Assembly: GCF_907165205.1 (NCBI RefSeq)
Contig: NC_058191.1
Location: forward strand, 25,934,064 to 25,998,063
Reading direction: 5' to 3'
Length of the DNA: 64,000 nt
DNA from: Coccinella septempunctata
Lineage: Eukaryota; Arthropoda; Insecta; Coleoptera; Coccinellidae
Shown: piece by piece, positions 22,996-34,850 of the stretch
Layout of the letters: every line of letters begins with the position of its first letter
Position numbering within the stretch: position 1 is the stretch's first letter
Program-made: the position numbers and the translations under genes
Notes under the pieces: generated by a model
Seen by the model: the letters and a program-made list of their open reading frames with translations, nothing else
Databases searched by the model: none
What the model was told of the DNA's origin: nothing

Positions 22996-23809
22996 TAGAT
23001 TCGGGTGACTTGGGACAGTCCTGTAACTTGGGACAATTACCCCCCTTGCAGATTTCTTTGTTTTTTAACATTTATGAGTGAAGGGATAAACTTACAAGAT
23101 TGTGTAGGCTACACCTTTCGGTTAGTTTAACAGTTAATTCCTGTTGAGTTTGCCGTGACCAGAGCGTTTGAATTGACAGGAAAAATCAACGAATTCAGGA
23201 GAGTAAAAGCGCGTTTTATATGGCCCTTATACTTTCTAGTGACTTGTACATGTGGTTAACTTTGTGCATGTGTGATTTTTTGTGTGGATATGTGGGATAT
23301 TCAGATATTAAATATGTCATGAAACAAGGTTGTTTACAAATCAAACGGCAACACGCATCTCATTCATTCATTTTGTTGTTTTATAGGGTGACTTGGGACA
23401 ATGCCGAATAGATACAAGCGGAGCATTGGCAACAGGAAATATGCCGATTTTTCGCAGGATATTATTATTTACGTTATTTCCACAAATAAATCACCAAAGA
23501 ATGAAAGAAATCAAAGTCCCCTTGTTTCCCTCACCGAATTTCAACTATCTAATCACAAATTCTAATTTTTCAAAACAATACACCGTCCCAAGTCACCTAT
23601 TTCATTTGAGAGTTGAGAAATCAATAGATTTAAACTTGGGAGAAGTTTATTTTAAAAAATTTATATCCGAATTCTGAAGCATGGTATATATTCTAATCAA
23701 CAGTCTGAGTCATTAAGCATATTCAAGCCTCCTTTTCAGATAAAATAGATCACGGTTTTGAAAATATGACAATTTGAATTCAACAGTCGTACTAAGTCAC
23801 CTGAATCTA
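22996..23809. mobile_element. DNA transposon, TAGATTCGGGTGACTTGGGA ends (814 bp)
   Basis: The ends TAGATTCGGGTGACTTGGGA and its imperfect complement (ending AAGTCACCTGAATCTA) form 22-24-bp inverted repeats whose outermost bases are TA. Extra copies of the end motif lie inside: AACTTGGGACAAT near 23024, GGGTGACTTGGGACAAT near 23387 and TCCCAAGTCACCT near 23584. The interior frames have no transposase motifs. It is probably non-autonomous. Confidence 0.75.
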
Positions 23810-25001
23810 TGGTTATCAGAAAAATAGTCATTCAGGCAGTATTCTTCTTTAAATTCTGTGGCCTTGCTATTTTACCGAGTAGTTGACGTTCACGCCGAGT
23901 ACCAGAACTAGCGGTGAGACCGACGTCAAAGAACAGCTGTGTAGCGAGCCTAGAGGTGAGCCACCATTCCGTACTGTTAATTCGAAACCTCAGCTTCAAC
24001 GCTACCCTTTCCTATGTATTATAATCAGTGCTAGCTGGTGCGAAAGCCCGTGACGCACTGAAAGCAAGAAAGGAGGCAAACCTTGGTTCTGGCTGGCAAA
24101 CGAATCGGTAACACCCGGATCCCATGTAAGATCAGAAAAAAATGTGAAATACGAAAAATAGTGTTTCCCAACGTGTTTCACATATAATTTCTGATTTTGA
24201 ATAGGAAATTTGAAAATTCAAAGTACCAAAACCTTTTATAAAAGCGTCCCTCGCAGATTCATTTCAAATAGTCTAGTGACGGAAACATTTTTCACAATTT
24301 TTCATCATCTGTTACGAAAAGTAAAAATTTTCAAAACGTCAATGAGTTTTGAAAGGTGTCACTTTATACGTCAAAATTAGAACAAAAAAATTGTTGATGC
24401 TTAAAGTGAACTAAATATACCGGTTGAAAATGAACATTGAGTAAAAATAGAATACATCACTTTTTCGGCGGTTTTTTATTATACCCTTCATAATTTTACT
24501 AAAACATAATACACATAATTTTGGTTATGCTATTTCTCCCAATTAATTCAAAATAATCCATACGATAATTATTGCGATGGTTCATCAAGATATTTTTCTG
24601 CAAAGTTGTTAGCCATTATTTACAAGCATTCAAACACCCTATGCTTTCAAGAATCGTGGTTAACAAAAGCTCGCCTACATTATAATTAGTAATTCGACTC
24701 GACCAGAATCTACCTACTCGAAGCATCAATCATATTACTTCCTGTTTTCCTTGTTCTTCCTACTCCGTTTTGTTGTTTTCATGCGGCCAAATGATCAATT
24801 CGTTGTTCCATATTTCGTTTCTCAATTCATCTTCTGGTATATTATGCTACTGTATAATCTGCATTGAAGAGCATTCGGAAAGCTCGAAATCGTGGTATTT
24901 ATGGATCGATATTAATGTTCAATAGTTATGAGATGGGAAATAAGTATGAATAGATAACTTGAAGTAGTTCACTAAAAAGGATTTCAATATTCTTAAAAAT
25001 A
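23810..25001. other. No gene recognised; GC-richer block 23.87-24.12 kb
   Basis: The block 23870-24120 has CpG-containing, non-repetitive sequence (for example GACGTTCACGCCGAG and a CTAGAGGTGAGCC donor-like word). It could be a regulatory element or a 5' exon, but no ORF or promoter can be established. Confidence 0.35.
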
Positions 25002-25212
25002 TAACACAGGCCAACACACATTTTGGTGCCTGCGATTTTTTAAATGTTCCTGAGTAATTTTTGGATGCAGAATGTAAAAAAGTTCTCAGATTTTGTCTAT
25101 CAGATCTAGGGATTTAAAAAAAAAATTGTGTATATAATTTACGTTATAACTGTTATAATATATAATATTACTATTGACAGTTAAAAAAAACAAAGACACA
25201 TGTATTTAAGTA

Positions 25213-25218
25213 TTTATT
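25213..25218 (-). promoter_or_regulatory. Poly(A) signal AATAAA of the transposon ORF
   Basis: AATAAA on the minus strand, about 35 bases after the TAG stop of the 306-codon ORF. Confidence 0.5.
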
Positions 25219-25251
25219 GCAAAAACTTAATATACATAATTACATTAGTCA

Positions 25252-26172
25252 CTAAGCACATGAAAATTTTCTTTTATACGATTTTCTAGAATGGAGTTTA
25301 CTAGGGCAGTCCCGCTGAAGGCTCCAGCAGTAGTCCGCCATCATGTGGCTATCCCATCGTCCTTGATAACGATCTTCCATAGTTTTAATATCCTGATGGA
25401 ATCTTTCCCCCTGTTCTTCACTACAATCACCTAAGTTTTCTGGAAAACGATCTAGGTGGCTGTGGAGGTAGTGAACTTTTATACTCATGTTACAGCCGAG
25501 AATATTAAAATTTGAAAGCATAGTTTCCACTAATTCTACGTAATTCTCTGCTTTATGATTGCCAAGAAAATTTTGTACTACTTGAACAAATGAACTCCAA
25601 GCGTTAGATTCAGTCTCGTTCATTGATGTGGTGAATTGTGGATCTTTAACAAGTTGCCTTATTTGAGGACCATCAAATATACCAGCTTTTAGTTTTTCCG
25701 TGCTGATGCCAGGAAATTTACGTGACAAATACCCAAAACAATTTCCATCTCGATTTAAAGCCTTCACAAATTGCTTCATTAGGCCTAGCTTGATATACAA
25801 GGGCGGAAGTAAGATTTTTTCTCTTGAAACCAAAGGTTCGTTGATCACGTTTTGTATTCCTTGAATCACGACATCTCTTGATGGCCAATTTTTCTTAACC
25901 CAGTGCTCATTTTTAGCTCTGCTGTCACAAAGGCACAAAAAACAAGGATATTTTGTATAACCACTCTGCTGTCCAAGGAGGAAGTTAATCGTTTTTAAAT
26001 CAACACAAATTGACCACTGATGTTCTTCGTATTTAATTTTTCTCAAAACTAATGCTATTGTTTCATATTCTTCCTTCATGGTAGTAGAATGACCAATAGG
26101 AATTGAGCCATATTTGTTACCGTTATGTAAAAGAACACATATATTAGAACATAATATATAAAAATATACCAT
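25252..26172 (-). CDS. Truncated putative transposase of an uncharacterised arthropod protein family
   Basis: The 306-residue frame is uninterrupted. Recognisable blocks are LLHNGNKYGSIPIGH (15-28), ICVDLK (55-60) with an acidic residue that could be catalytic, GYTKYPCFLCLCDSR (71-85) with a Cys-x2-Cys pair, LLPPLYIKLGLMKQFVKAL, and a C-terminal LHSHLDRFP...SEEQGERFHQD...RYQGRWDSHMMADYCW. I know these blocks from a very common, multicopy 'uncharacterised' family in beetle, aphid and Hydra gene sets. Its members usually have extra N-terminal sequence, which is missing here. The Asp-then-CxxC-then-W order recalls the TNP2-like domain of CACTA transposases. The inverted ends around it support the transposase reading, which is my inference. 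The first 11 residues are probably junction sequence. A host-gene fragment is the main alternative. Confidence 0.7.
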   Translation of the reverse strand: MVYFYILCSNICVLLHNGNKYGSIPIGHSTTMKEEYETIALVLRKIKYEEHQWSICVDLKTINFLLGQQSGYTKYPCFLCLCDSRAKNEHWVKKNWPSRDVVIQGIQNVINEPLVSREKILLPPLYIKLGLMKQFVKALNRDGNCFGYLSRKFPGISTEKLKAGIFDGPQIRQLVKDPQFTTSMNETESNAWSSFVQVVQNFLGNHKAENYVELVETMLSNFNILGCNMSIKVHYLHSHLDRFPENLGDCSEEQGERFHQDIKTMEDRYQGRWDSHMMADYCWSLQRDCPSKLHSRKSYKRKFSCA

Positions 26173-26315
26173 TTAACCTGTAACGTATATCTCAGAAACT
26201 AGAGCTGATAGAAAAAATCTGGTGGCATTTTTGAAATCAGCACATTAAAAACATCTAAAATCAGATGTTAGATTTCCGGCACCAATTTTTTTTTTCATTT
26301 TGTTGGCCTGTGTAA

Positions 26316-27339
26316 TACATTAACACCCACAGAAATATGTGACAATTTACATTTGAAAAATTTTTCGCTACCTACGAAAAAAAATTTTCGCACACAAATG
26401 TTACTTCCCAACTTAAACTGATATATTGAAGGAGTTCAAAAAAAGCCAATGGTTTTTTTTTAACATAATAAATCAATTTAGGGTTTTGGGTTCAGTTAGG
26501 AACTATTTTAAGTAATATTGATTCAAACGGTAGAGTCATAAACTCCTGAAATCATTCACGACCTTATCGTTTATTTATATTTCATTATATAACTGTCACT
26601 TTTCAAATCTCGTGATGTTTGTTAGCATGAGAATGATTCAAAATTTTATGAAAATCAAAAAAAATTCTATTTCGTGTGCTATTAGTGGCACACGACATTT
26701 ATAAAATATAATGAAATAAAAAAAAAATTTCATTAGATTTATAACTGATATTTCCCGATGTCTCATAAAGTGAACAGGATTCCATCAATCAAGTTTCAAT
26801 GGCATATATTCAATTCGATTACACCAAAACGCGTTACTTTCAAATACCAATCCGAATTCCTTCCCAGGAATTTTTCTCTGGAATCCATTCGAGTTACGAG
26901 CTGAAAAACACCCACTTGACCTTTACATAAGTCATTAGTACATAAGGAAGATGTAAATCGGAAAACATAACATGTTCAAACACACCAGGCCATCCAAGAA
27001 ACATGGAACAATAAAACTAGATATAGGTGAATGTTAGAGCGTTAAATTTAATAGATCCGATTGCTTGAGTGGATTCTAAGTGGAAATTGCCAATAAATAC
27101 CTAAGGTTCAACTGCTGTGCTTAAAAAAATGGACACTAAATGGCCATTGTGAGTGTTGGCCAAGCCTTTGTGTAATGTGAGCTGCTAAACCTATTTACGA
27201 CAGGTTATCGTCACTAGCACCGTTTTTGCTTGCCTGTTTTATCGATATGAGATTTCTAACATAAAGATTTCAAAACTATAGATTTTTTTAAGATGATTCA
27301 TTTGGAACAGTTTCACCCTCTTTTAGGAAAAACAATAGA
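26316..27339. other. No gene recognised
   Basis: AT-rich, with no ORF over 60 codons and no recognised repeat. Confidence 0.45.
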
Positions 27340-27891
27340 TTACTTAGACTTATTTTGATATATTGCCAACAGTGACTATTCTGGAATACAAAAGGAGTAT
27401 AATATTGTCAGTCTGATTGGTCGTAGGAACAAAAAAGTTATTATTTTTATTCAAAATAATGAGTTCGCATATCGATTCAACCGAATTGTTAACATCATTA
27501 GATTTTAATGTATCTAATCGTACAACTAGATGGCATGAAATGTTCAATATTCCTTTCAGGAGAACAAATATTGGCATAAACTCACCATTAGTGAGATGTC
27601 AAAAAATATGTAATCTACATGGCACATCCTTAAATTTTTATGAATCCTCCTTGAAAAATTTCAAAAAACAACTCAAAAGTGTATGAATGTCATGGTGGAA
27701 CTGGACTGTTTCTTCCTTTTGTTTTTTTTTTGTTTTTTATCTGTGTGCATTGAACTGTGTTTTAGGGTCTACTTAAGTCCTTACTTTATCTGTTAACTGA
27801 AATTGATTTTTCATTTTTGCAGAATGGATACTGTTTTGGAATTGGTTTCTGTTTGTATCCCTGTATTTTCGAACTAAATAAATAAATTCAA
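27340..27891 (+). pseudogene. 5'-truncated LINE: reverse transcriptase C-terminus and 3' UTR
   Basis: The plus strand reads FLFKIMSSHIDSTELLTSL then FNVSNRTTRWHEMFNIPF and RRTNIGINSPLVRCQKICN, ending FYESSLKNFKKQL. This is the typical end of Jockey/CR1-like ORF2 (L..I....R.TR....F..P..RTN...NSP..R.....N...D.F..SL..F). The reading starts at a non-ATG codon because the copy is truncated. A shift of frame near 27440 (RRNKK upstream) shows decay. The 3' part ends with AATAAATAAATT, a usual LINE tail. Confidence 0.7.
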
Positions 27892-30439
27892 AAACTGTTT
27901 TCTCAATTGAGAGTGAGCTTGAATTCAGCCTGGAAAAAATTCTTTCATTTTGCGTCGTTCATTACTCATTCATAAAGATAAGTGAAAAATTACTTGAACA
28001 TGAAGATATCTCGTGTTTCCATTGTGAACGTTTCTCATTAACATGTCGCAGTCGTGTCAATTACCCAACTTTCCTGGTCTTTACAATCTCAATATTTCAA
28101 GCACACCCTTACCATTAATAACGGCGGCAAAATCAACCGGCAGTAAATTCGCTTCGTTTCGCGGTCATGTTGAATATTTTCGGCCCACCCCGAACATTAA
28201 TTATGGTGTCATATTAATTTCGGGAATCAGGCAGCAATTAATTCATTATGGTTTATTGCACGCCCCCCGTGATGGATGAAGAGGCCATCCATTCGGTTCT
28301 TCAGGAGGTCCGGAAATTTGGGAGCATCGAAAGAATTATTACGAAGACAGATTATTGATGATCTGCCCGTGGACACCGAAGAGTATACCCCAGATTTTCT
28401 CCACTTGTGGGTTCCTCGAAGGGAACGAGTTTTCGAAATTATTTATTTTCAAAATGTGTTATGTTCGAATATTAAATGCAGAAGACCCACATAGAATAAA
28501 AATTCATATTTTCATATAAGTAATATAAGTAGTGACAAAGAAGTTTTTAGTAACAATGATGTTCAAAATCTTCTTGATAATTAATTGTGCATGGAAAGAA
28601 GCCTAATGGTGTCGATTATTGAAGAGCAAAATTGTCGAATGACGATTTCATTTTCAGAAGAAGATTCGGTTAGGGCTGTAAAAATATTATTCATTGAGGA
28701 TACAAACACCTATTTCAAAGTTAACGTTATTTTAACATTATTTATGAGGATGAGGTGATTGTAAAATCATTCAGATTGAGAGTAAGATTGTGATATTCTT
28801 TCCAGAATATGAAGAAAGGTAATAATAGTGAACGAAGAATAGTTGAAGTAAATGAATAGAAGAAAAAGTAAAATTCAGTTTTGGTATAATCTTCGGGTAT
28901 AATAGATTATCTAAGAAAGACCAATCGTAGAAAAATTTGAAGTATGGGCCTGTGGAAGATGACTCCGGCATCGCAAAAACGAAACAAAACATGAACATAT
29001 GGCTGGACAATGAATGGGTCAGTACCAAGTTCATGGGATTAGATGCATCAGGTCAGTTTTGAGAGCATCATAATTGTTCTATCGTGCAATTTAAGGCGAA
29101 AAAAAATGTAGAAAATCGAGGCAGCTTCTTGAAGGTGCTTATGTTAGTTATGTTGAAAAAGTGCTATGATGTTTCCTCATTTCATCCCATTTTTGAGATG
29201 ATCGTTGGAATGTTCGAACAAGAAGATTGTGAAAAAATTCCTGAATAATTCAGACGAAATTTATTGGTGAGATTTTGAGGTATTATTCTATTTTTTACAC
29301 TTGTGTCCTAAGTCTCTTCTGTCAGTTGGTATCGAAAAGGGCCATTTCATAAAACCGTGTAATCCTAAGTTTCCATTTTCAAACACGTGAATTTCGAACG
29401 AGCCAATATCCTAAACGAAACAACATATGGTCCAATCAGGAGATAAGTTTTTTTTCACTGCTTTGCGATAATTCAGCTAACGAACGGTCTAGGGTCGTAT
29501 AAGGATCTATTTTAGTAACCATTTTCAATTTTTTTCCAACTTTGTCATTTTGAAAGTTTTGTATAAGTATTTTCGGTGAAAAGTTTTATTTTGACCAGTT
29601 CTACCGACTGTTGAACAAAAGCCTTACTCTGTATACAGATTATATTTAAAGGTGAGGTTTTATCAACAGAACGTAAAACTTGTCAAAATAAAGCGTTTCA
29701 CCAAAAATCACTTATGGTCAAAGTGCCATTGAAAATATATGAGTACTAGTGTGGATTGAAGTGGCAGTCAGTTTTACCATCCTGGACTACCATCACCGTA
29801 GTCCTGTAAATTTCACCCAACTTGCGAAAACCATTTCTTTCATTGAGTCAGATCACAAGAATCCAAACAATCTGAGGCGGTTAAAAAAATTCTTGGTTAA
29901 AATTTTAACCGAGAAATCCATTATTTTCATACGTAAGAGAGCTGAATCTTGAATAGATTATGGTATTATGTTTTTTGTGTAAAAAGGTTCTACTTATTTC
30001 AAAAACATGAATAAGTCACAGTAAGAATTTCAATGTGTTCATTAATTCCGTATAAATGTTGAATTGATTTGGTCATTTGGTCATGTCCCACATTTTACGA
30101 TTGACTAATGCAAACTGAGCATTTTTTTTTCTGCTAGAAGGGTGAGTAATTTGTCTGATAACATGTCAATCTTTATGAAAACAAATTGATTATTCAAAAT
30201 TGTGTGGCATATGCCATAAAAAATACTCCAGACACTTGAGAAAAAACTCGAACAGAGATTCATGGAGCTTCTGTCATCATATTTTCATTATTGCTGAATA
30301 ATTCTGATCCTTTGGTCGAACATTTCTTTTTTGGCTCGATCATATCTGTTTCGTCAACAAATCGCAAAACTGGAAAGATTTAAAATAATCAAATAATCCA
30401 CATAACATTGGGATATGGGATACTTCTATAATTTGTCTT
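27892..30439. other. No gene recognised; GC-richer block 28.1-28.4 kb
   Basis: The stretch 28100-28400 is complex and GC-richer (GGCGGCAAAATCAACCGGC, ATTAATTTCGGGAATCAGGC) and contains homeodomain-like ATTA words. It is a candidate regulatory block. The two short frames across it (78 and 72 codons) have no motifs. The remainder is AT-rich and unremarkable. Confidence 0.4.
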
Positions 30440-30578
30440 GTCATTTTTCTATTGTATATCTTATTTTCTTGATTTATTGGAATTTTTTGTGTAATTCGTA
30501 ATTTTGTTTTTTCTCAATCTGTAATTGGCTTAGGCTGTAGATTGGCGTTGTATTTAAATAAAAAAATAAATAAATAAT
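30440..30578 (+). repeat. LINE 3' UTR fragment with AAATAAATAAATAA tail
   Basis: The phrase GGCTTAGGCTGTAGATTGG then TATTTAAATAAAAAAATAAA and a TAAATAAT end resembles the 3' end of insect CR1/Jockey LINEs. No coding part is attached. Confidence 0.5.
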
Positions 30579-30602
30579 ATCGCTGGAACATTTAAGAATT
30601 AT

Positions 30603-30846
30603 TCTACTCTCCTTTTATTTTCTTCCTAATTTTGAAGTAGGATTCAATAATGAATGCTTTTTACACGTCCCTGAAAACCATATTTATAATTTGCTGATGA
30701 TTGTAATCCAACAATAATCCAAAATGCTAACTTGACAGTTCACCTAGAAAATAGTACACCACAAGCTAAGAAAATTAAGACACGAATTATTGACGTTCAA
30801 AATTCCATAGCCTACTTGACAACGATTTTTTTTTGAACTCACGTTA
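30603..30846. repeat. Dispersed repeat copy B (uninterrupted)
   Basis: Matches 14172-14612 minus the MITE there, and 46745-46892. At the MITE insertion point this copy reads AAATTAAGACACG without interruption. Confidence 0.75.
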
Positions 30847-31836
30847 CTAAATCATTACACTTGAGCTTTGTTTCTTCCGGACACTTTCTAGATGGACTGT
30901 ACATTCCAAGTACTACCTTACACTTCAAAAACAAAACCGTTAAGTTATATAAGAAGCCTATAGGATATTCAGTACTCTCTGAAAATATTGAATCGACACC
31001 TGGGTGCACCTTTGGAAAAACCCTTCAATGTATTTCTTTTCTATTTGCCAAATATGGGCTCGACCGGTAGGTAGCTGTATCCGAATAGTTGATAAATTTC
31101 AATTATATCGAATCGTGACCATGAATTATATACAACGAATCAGAAATTGAAAATCAGAGCCATATCTAGAGCTGTCTGAGAAACGGCAACATAACTCCTG
31201 CCAAGAAGGTGGACTCCGTTAATGAACACGTCAACATATATCATTCCTACTGTGGCCAGCCCGAGAAGAACAAGCGGAATGACATCTTCTTCTTGATAGA
31301 AAAACCATTATTATCCCCGTCGTTCTACAACTGTAACGAACATGTGACTTTATATCTCGACCCAAAAGTATTCACTGTGAAAAGGGCATAAATTGCGGAT
31401 TAGCCGCCTGTATTTTAAGGGATTAGAAAACGATGATGGCCTTTTATTGCCAGCGTACTCGCTCCGCTATTGTGTCCGCGAAATTTATGTTTTTGACAAG
31501 TCCATTATTAGAAATTTCTCCGATCGGTTGACAGTTATTGCAATATATTCGGGACTTAATCCGAAATTATACAGTATTGATTTCGGAAAGCGTATCTATC
31601 GTTGAAATTTCGTTAAATTCCGAAACGGGTCTTTCACTTGGGAGAATTGATGACACTTGGAAAATCTATAAACTTAACACGTTGATTGTTGGTAGCAGTC
31701 GTAGTTAGCAATCGTTCATTGTTCATTAACAATAAAATTCGGTGATGGTGATTGGAGATTATTCCAAATCATCTATATCTGCGACTTATTACCCACACCA
31801 ACCTTATGTATGACAGGAAAATTTGGTGATAATGTA
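30847..31836. other. No gene recognised; GC-richer block 31.2-31.6 kb
   Basis: The stretch 31200-31620 is non-repetitive and GC-richer than its surroundings, with words such as TGTGGCCAGCCCGAG and GTACTCGCTCCGCTATTG. Two adjacent 60-70 codon frames are open across it but show no domain. A conserved non-coding element is the likelier reading. Confidence 0.35.
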
Positions 31837-32190
31837 TACAGGGTGAGTCCGAATCGGCTCAATTTAAAAGCTTCAGGCTGTTGAAAAACCATTAAAAAAT
31901 CTCACAAACGGTTTTATCGAATGAAGTGAATTTCGGAACATAGTTTTTCATTCATTTGATGAATCCTTATCGAAAACAAGATATAATCTATGTCTTTCAG
32001 TTTTCTCATTATGACCATTACGTACCATGAAAATACCAAAAATTGAAACTGAGTTGAACGCTAACTGATGGATATTTGAATGTTTTGTAAAATAAAAGTA
32101 TTCCTCATACTTATTTTCTCGTAAAATGCACGAGAAATTTGATGTTCAAAACAGAAAATATCTGTTATATTCGGAAAATTAGGTACTTTG
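31837..32190. mobile_element. MITE, TACAGGGTGAGTC family, copy 2 (right end missing)
   Basis: It begins TATACAGGGTGAGTCC and shares ACAAACGGTTTTAT, TTTCTCATTATGACCATTACG and TTTGGCTGAAT with the copies at 11920 and 35877. It stops at about 32190, where the LINE fragment begins, so the right terminus has been lost. Confidence 0.7.
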
Positions 32191-32640
32191 GCTGAATGCA
32201 TAGTTTGGTCAAGTCTAGATTAGAATATTGTAACATCATTTGGTGGACTATATATGTATGAGATTCACAGGAGAAGAATCGAATCAATTCAGAGAAAATT
32301 CTATAAATATCTGATGTGGAGGCAGTCTGGTGTTTAACCTCCAATAGGTTATGATCATAAACTGCTCCTAGCAAGTTCGGTGCTGAATCCACTATCGATA
32401 GGGTAAATATTCATGCATTATCGTTGATATATAGAATTGTCAATGATAAAAAAGATTATTCGGAGCTTCTGTCTAGATTGCCGCTTCTGATTACTCCCAT
32501 GGTTTCTAGGAGCGGGGAGGAAAAATTCAAGACGTCGATCACCTATCATACCTTTATCCTCTTCATCTCGCTTGCGAGTATGTGTGACATATTTCACGAT
32601 TCTCCTCCATCCATAGTGGAAGCTTCTCGATGTAGTTAAA
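32191..32640 (+). pseudogene. LINE reverse transcriptase C-terminal fragment
   Basis: Reading across frames gives LVKSRLEYCNIIWW, then RRRIESIQRKFYKYL, then IYRIVNDKKDYSELLSRL and finally CDIFHDSPPSIVEA. This series (SRLEY...W.P, IE.IQ..F..YL, L..I.N...D..ELL, DIF.DS) is the conserved order near the end of Jockey/R1-like ORF2. Stops between the blocks show it is dead. Both ends are lost. Confidence 0.7.
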
Positions 32641-34435
32641 TTGGGTAAATATGTTGTATTTTTGCTGCTGTTTAGAGAAATATTGCTTTATGATAACTTC
32701 TGCTCAAAAGATGCACCAAGCAGTTACATGTTGTGGGTAGAGAGGCTTTCAATCATATTTTGGTTTTCCGTTCACTAATACGGTAATTCTGCTTATTAGT
32801 AAAGTCTTCAAGTTGAAATGGCACCTAATGGCTTATTCGAGCTGTGCCAAAACATTGTTCTTAGTGCTTGTGAAGCAACTGAAGTGCTCGCATGTGGTTC
32901 TGCGGATTACTGAGCACTAAGCCCTTCGGAAATCTTATCGAAACACGAATAAGTGGTCGACAATGTTACAACATAAAAATCATAAAAAACTAACAATTAT
33001 ATCAATTGAAAATGTGTTTTTTTAACATATCTTTCAATATCATAAAATTAACATATTCTTCAATCTTTTCATTTCATCACATGCTACCATCATAATTACT
33101 TCTGACATATCTTTTTCAATATAAATAGTTATACGTCTTTTCTTTTCTTATTCTTTTAGTGCCTAGAAGTAGTATGGAAAGATGTTGATTGGAGCTAACT
33201 TTTACAGTGTCACATTGTGCCCCTTAACACAGTGCCCCGGAGAGACAAACCAAATGAAAGAGTCCACCGTGTTCTTTAGGTCATGTTTAGGAGATATGAG
33301 CATTGTTACAGTCTATCCCGTGTGACACTGTGCCTCATTTTTCTTACCCTGCCAAGCTAAATCCGTTCTAATTACGAAAACTTAAAAGGATTATTTCTAT
33401 GGCCAACCGAATTCTTTTATAAAAGTGAATTATATGATCACAGCAAAGTATCAAATTAAAATTCAACCGTAGCATTATTTTTGACATTACTTGAAATAGT
33501 TATTTTTCTATCAAGTGCTACTTGTAGTAAGCGATACTTACTACAAGAGTTAGGAACAATATTTTTTTTACAAGCTCTTGAAATATAAATATATCCATTT
33601 CACGAAATACATCAGAGAAATTAATCAAATGAGATATTTGATTAATTCATATATAATGACAGAGGTAATTCTGTATGTCGTTACCATGGTTTTCTCATCT
33701 TTGGCGTTCGGTGCATAGAGACATGATAGAATTTAATTTACTCTATAATATTTGCGTGAGGGAAAAACCCCTGCTAATCCATTCCCGGAATAGCAGGCGT
33801 TTTTTCAGCACCTTTTGGGAAAGTGACTCTTTGCAACTTAAAATGCGAAAAAGATTGAACGCACACGCTTGTAAAAAAAATATTTTTTCTCGCATCCGAG
33901 CAGTAGGTATTGGGCTTATTCGATATCTGGATGGGTGTCCACTATGAGATATTATAAGAATACTCAGAAGCTCCTGTTTGTATCATTGAATATACAAATC
34001 ATTCCTTCACATGTTGATCTATTCAAATTCCATTCCTGCTTTACAGCAGGAAGTATCGTAATTTAGTGAATATTACTAGTTATTTTCCTAACAAGTGCGG
34101 AAAGTAGTACTCTTCCGCACGCTATTGCCGAACGACTCGAAGCGGAGTTCGGGTGAGCAAGTTAACCAATTTTGTTCAGATTTATATGGTGTTTAGAACC
34201 TGATCATATTGATATCTAGAAAATCAATAAATTCAGGTATAAAGTATGGTCAATAAAAAAATTTTTTTCCAATTGATTCAACACTCAAAATAAATAACAA
34301 AATACAGGGTTTTCCATTCAAAATATTATAACTATCAATCTCTATACATTTTCCGAAGCCCCTGTTCATTTTCATTCATCACAGATATGATAAAGTTAAC
34401 GAAAAGTTGGTGAAACAAATTCTCAAACTCAGCAC
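32641..34435. other. No gene recognised; repeat fragments
   Basis: At 33204-33340 two similar words, GTGTCACATTGTGCCCC and GTGTGACACTGTGCC, lie about 110 bp apart. At 33399-33432 TATGGCCAACCGAATTC is a solo end of the GTCGGTTGGCC family, facing opposite to the one at 18.77 kb. A 90-codon frame at 33675-33947 has no motif. Confidence 0.4.
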
Positions 34436-34850
34436 AATATTTAGTACTCAATTTGTTTTAATGTTTTCCGTAAAAAACTTTTCAAGCACCATTCTGGTTT
34501 TCGAGTATTTCGCATTTCTATGATTCAGTGCTGACTTCACACTGCAACATTTTCAAATTTCGAAAAAATTTTAATGCCAATATTTAGTACTCAATTTGTT
34601 CTAATTTGTTTTTTCGAAATTATCTAAATATCTCAAAGAGATTTTTATTCGCATTAAAAACTTTCAGTGCTGACTTCACACTCAGCACCAACACTTTCTG
34701 GTTTCTTAAATGCCAATATTTAGTACCGAATTTGTTCCAGTTTGTTCTGTTGAAATCATTTCAATATTATTTTTGGTTTTCGAGCAGTTCGCAATTCACC
34801 TTCAAGTTTTATATCAAACATTTTTTGATAATCCCCGTATATTTCGATAA
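34436..34850 (+). repeat. Degenerate tandem repeat, about 140-bp unit, three units
   Basis: AATATTTAGTAC(T/C)(C/G)AATTTGTT recurs at about 34436, 34579 and 34715. TTCAGTGCTGACTTCACACT appears between units at about 34530 and 34665, and GGTTTTCGAG at 34497 and 34775. The 141-codon frame over it is the repeat translated. Confidence 0.7.

Larger units (their letters stand above)
25005..26312 (-). mobile_element. CACTA-like DNA transposon, probably internally deleted
   Basis: The ends are perfect 12-bp inverted repeats: CACAGGCCAACA at 25005-25016 and TGTTGGCCTGTG at 26301-26312. A further TTGGTGCC block is shared a little inside each end. The trinucleotide TAA lies directly outside both ends (25002-25004 and 26313-26315), a 3-bp target duplication. 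CAC...GTG termini with a 3-bp duplication fit the CACTA/EnSpm superfamily; TAA would also suit PIF/Harbinger. Between the ends is a single minus-strand ORF. With only about 140 bp between the ORF start and the nearest end, the N-terminal part of the transposase seems deleted. Confidence 0.75.

Noticed and set aside
18765..33432. A single 14.7-kb giant transposon bounded by the lone GTCGGTTGGCC ends
   Set aside because: No target duplication seen and no replication or transposase genes between the ends; reported only as a possibility to test.
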